64,000 bases of DNA, taken from Nitratireductor sp. GTDB taxonomy: Bacteria > Pseudomonadota > Alphaproteobacteria > Rhizobiales > Rhizobiaceae. Numbering within the stretch: position 1 is the first letter of the stretch; every line of letters begins with the position of its first letter. A program made the position numbers and the translations under genes. The stretch is taken from NCBI GenBank assembly GCA_020637805.1, contig JACKJU010000004.1, positions 1-64,000 of the forward strand. Reading direction: 5' to 3'. The notes under the pieces are model-generated. The model was not told the DNA's origin, ran no database searches, and saw only the letters and a list, made by a program, of their open reading frames with translations. This document shows, piece by piece, positions 62,078 through 64,000 of the stretch.

Positions 62078-64000
62078 ATGGTTTTTTCGCCGACCGACTA
62101 TGACCCCTATGACTTTGCAAACCGCAGGCATATCGGCCCTTCCCCCCGGGAAATGGACCAGATGCTCGACCTGCTCGGCGTTTCGAGCCTGGACGAACTG
62201 ATCGACCAGACCGTTCCGGCCGAAATCCGCCAGGCCGAGCCGCTCGACTGGGGGCCTGCGATGTCGGAACGCGACATGCTGCATTTCATGGAGGGTGTTG
62301 CCGAGAAGAACAAGCCCATGGTGTCGCTCATTGGCCAGGGCTATTATGGAACGATGACGCCGCCGGCGATCCAGAGGAACATCCTGGAAAATCCGGCCTG
62401 GTACACGGCCTACACGCCCTACCAGCCGGAAATCTCACAGGGCAGGCTTGAAGCCCTGATCAACTACCAGACCATGGTTTCCGATCTGACCGGCCTCGAA
62501 ATCGCCAATGCCTCACTGTTGGACGAGGCAACCGCCGCTGCCGAAGCAATGACCATGGCGCAGAGGGTTGCGAAGTCCAAGCAGACTGCATTCTTCATCG
62601 ACGAGAACTGCCATCCGCAGAATATCGCCGTGATGAAGACGCGTGCCGAACCGCTTGGCATCGAGATCATCATAGGCGATCCGCAGACCGGTCTCGACCC
62701 CGGGAAGGTGTTCGGAGCGATCTTCCAGTATCCGGGCACACATGGCCAGATCCGCGATTTCACCGAACAGATTGCAGCGCTGCATGAAGCAGGCGCGCTG
62801 GGCATTGTCATTGCCGATCCGCTGGCGCTGACGCTGTTGCGCTCGCCCGGAGAAATGGACGCCGACATCGCGGTCGGATCCACGCAGCGCTTTGGCGTTC
62901 CGCTCGGATATGGCGGCCCGCATGCGGCCTATATCTCGTGCAAGGACGCCTACAAGCGCGCGATGCCGGGTCGCATCATCGGTGCCTCCATCGATGCGCG
63001 CGGCAACCTTGCCTACCGGCTGGCCTTGCAGACCCGCGAACAGCATATCCGCCGAGAGAAGGCCAACTCAAACGTCTGCACGGCGCAGGCTCTTCTGGCG
63101 GTCATGGCCTCCATGTACGCGGTCTTCCATGGTCCCGAGGGCCTGAAGGCCATTGCCCAGGGCGTACACCGCAAGGCTGTTCAGCTTGCCAGCGGGCTGG
63201 AAAGCCTTGGATTCGACGTTTCGCCAGAGGCGTTTTTCGACACGATCACGGTAAAGGTTGGCTCGCTGCAAGGTGTCATCCTGAATGCTGCCGTTGCCAA
63301 TGGCATCAACCTGCGCCGCATCGGCAAGGACCGGATCGGCATCAGCGTCGATGAAAAGACCTACCCGGAGACGATCGAAGCGGTGTGGCGCGCCTTTGGC
63401 GGCAACATGAAGGTCAGCACCGTCGAGGACAGGTTCTATCGCCTGCCGCAATCCAGCCTGCGCACCAGCAAGTACCTGACGCATCCGATCTTTCACATGA
63501 ACCGGGCCGAAGCGGAAATGACGCGCTACATGCGCAGGCTTGCCGACCGCGACCTGGCACTCGACCGCGCGATGATCCCGCTCGGTTCCTGCACGATGAA
63601 GCTGAATGCGACTGCCGAGATGCTGCCCGTGACCTGGCCAGCCTTCTCAGAGGTGCATCCCTATGCGCCCGCTGACCAGGTCGAAGGCTACACGCAACTG
63701 ATCGAAGACCTTTGCCAGAAGCTCTGCACCATCACCGGCTACGACGCCATGTCGATGCAGCCGAACTCCGGCGCTCAAGGCGAATATGCGGGCCTTCTCA
63801 CCATCCGCGCCTACCATGTCGCGAATGGCGAGGCGCATCGCAATGTGTGCCTGATCCCCACCTCGGCCCACGGGACGAACCCGGCCTCGGCACACATGGT
63901 CGGCTGGAAAGTGGTGGCAGTGAAGGCCGACGAGAACGGCAATATCGATCTGGAGGATTTCCGCCAGAAGGCAGAGGCGAATTCGGAAAACCTTGCCGGC
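62078..64000 (+). CDS. gcvP: Glycine dehydrogenase (decarboxylating), P protein; 3' end beyond window
   Basis: 641 codons of about 950, open to the right edge. ATG at 62078 with CACGGAGC upstream. The start YDFANRRHIGPSPREM, then SLIGQGYYGTMTPPAIQRNI, AYTPYQPEISQGRLEALINYQTMV and the second-half opening LGSCTMKLNATAEM, match GcvP (both halves in one chain). The PLP lysine lies downstream of the window. Third gene of gcvTHP. Confidence 0.97.
   Translation, partial: MVFSPTDYDPYDFANRRHIGPSPREMDQMLDLLGVSSLDELIDQTVPAEIRQAEPLDWGPAMSERDMLHFMEGVAEKNKPMVSLIGQGYYGTMTPPAIQRNILENPAWYTAYTPYQPEISQGRLEALINYQTMVSDLTGLEIANASLLDEATAAAEAMTMAQRVAKSKQTAFFIDENCHPQNIAVMKTRAEPLGIEIIIGDPQTGLDPGKVFGAIFQYPGTHGQIRDFTEQIAALHEAGALGIVIADPLALTLLRSPGEMDADIAVGSTQRFGVPLGYGGPHAAYISCKDAYKRAMPGRIIGASIDARGNLAYRLALQTREQHIRREKANSNVCTAQALLAVMASMYAVFHGPEGLKAIAQGVHRKAVQLASGLESLGFDVSPEAFFDTITVKVGSLQGVILNAAVANGINLRRIGKDRIGISVDEKTYPETIEAVWRAFGGNMKVSTVEDRFYRLPQSSLRTSKYLTHPIFHMNRAEAEMTRYMRRLADRDLALDRAMIPLGSCTMKLNATAEMLPVTWPAFSEVHPYAPADQVEGYTQLIEDLCQKLCTITGYDAMSMQPNSGAQGEYAGLLTIRAYHVANGEAHRNVCLIPTSAHGTNPASAHMVGWKVVAVKADENGNIDLEDFRQKAEANSENLAG

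Noticed and set aside
1..64000. tRNA, rRNA or CRISPR array
   Set aside because: No cloverleaf, rRNA core sequence or regularly spaced repeat was recognised by reading; a covariance-model scan was not possible.

Overview
The window is a chromosomal stretch of a Hyphomicrobiales (Rhizobiales) alphaproteobacterium, most likely of the Rhizobiaceae/Phyllobacteriaceae group. Evidence from the sequence: high GC with strong third-position bias, a MucR/Ros regulator, a PleC-type kinase next to glnE, cycHJKL cytochrome c maturation genes beside degP, a FeuN/FeuP/FeuQ-like set, DUF6456/DUF1491/DUF2336/DUF5330 genes, a TIGR03808 Tat protein and a gene transfer agent (GTA) locus. From memory the block pleC-glnE-HK-RR-degP-cycLKJH resembles the Sinorhizobium meliloti order; no genus is claimed.

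Layout. 1-19.7 kb: 3' part of pepN, a PAS/PleC-like kinase, glnE, a two-component pair, DegP protease, an alpha/beta hydrolase-OsmC fusion, ccmHFEI (cycLKJH), a small lipoprotein and feuQ-feuP-feuN. 19.7-23.2 kb: remnant of a GTA locus in which a terminase gene is fused in frame to the 3' half of the GTA tail/host-specificity gene, followed by three small genes that look like a holin and two spanins. 23.3-34.8 kb: YcgN, a class A PBP, a DUF1214/DUF1254 pair, DUF2336, a PAS kinase-peptidoglycan-binding-DUF1491 operon, DUF5330, SufE, and a DUF6456/DnaA-domain-IV-like operon. 34.86-37.42 kb: a 2.56-kb mobile element with 33-bp terminal inverted repeats (31/33 identical) and a 9-bp direct repeat at its borders, carrying an IS1595-type transposase, two very small ORFs and a Phd/PemK-type toxin-antitoxin pair. 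It sits 20 bp upstream of the DnaA-like gene. 37.4-44.6 kb: a small hypothetical gene, mucR, and a seven-gene Mnh/Pha/Mrp cation/proton antiporter operon. 44.8-55.4 kb: msrB, oligopeptidase B, two c-type cytochromes, Fe/Mn superoxide dismutase, a HAD dehalogenase, a HerA-like ATPase, a Tat-exported beta-helix protein and pyruvate kinase. 55.7-64 kb: sucCD, formate-tetrahydrofolate ligase, and gcvTHP behind a tandem glycine riboswitch, with gcvP running off the window.

Functional themes: envelope signalling and maintenance (PleC-like, FeuPQ, DegP, PBP, peptidoglycan-binding protein), respiratory cytochrome assembly, monovalent cation/pH homeostasis, and one-carbon/TCA metabolism (glycine cleavage plus fhs, sucCD, pyk).

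The two most notable points are the collapsed GTA cluster with an uninterrupted terminase-tail chimera, and the IS1595-type transposon that carries a toxin-antitoxin module and two extra small ORFs. No rRNA, tRNA or CRISPR array was recognised.
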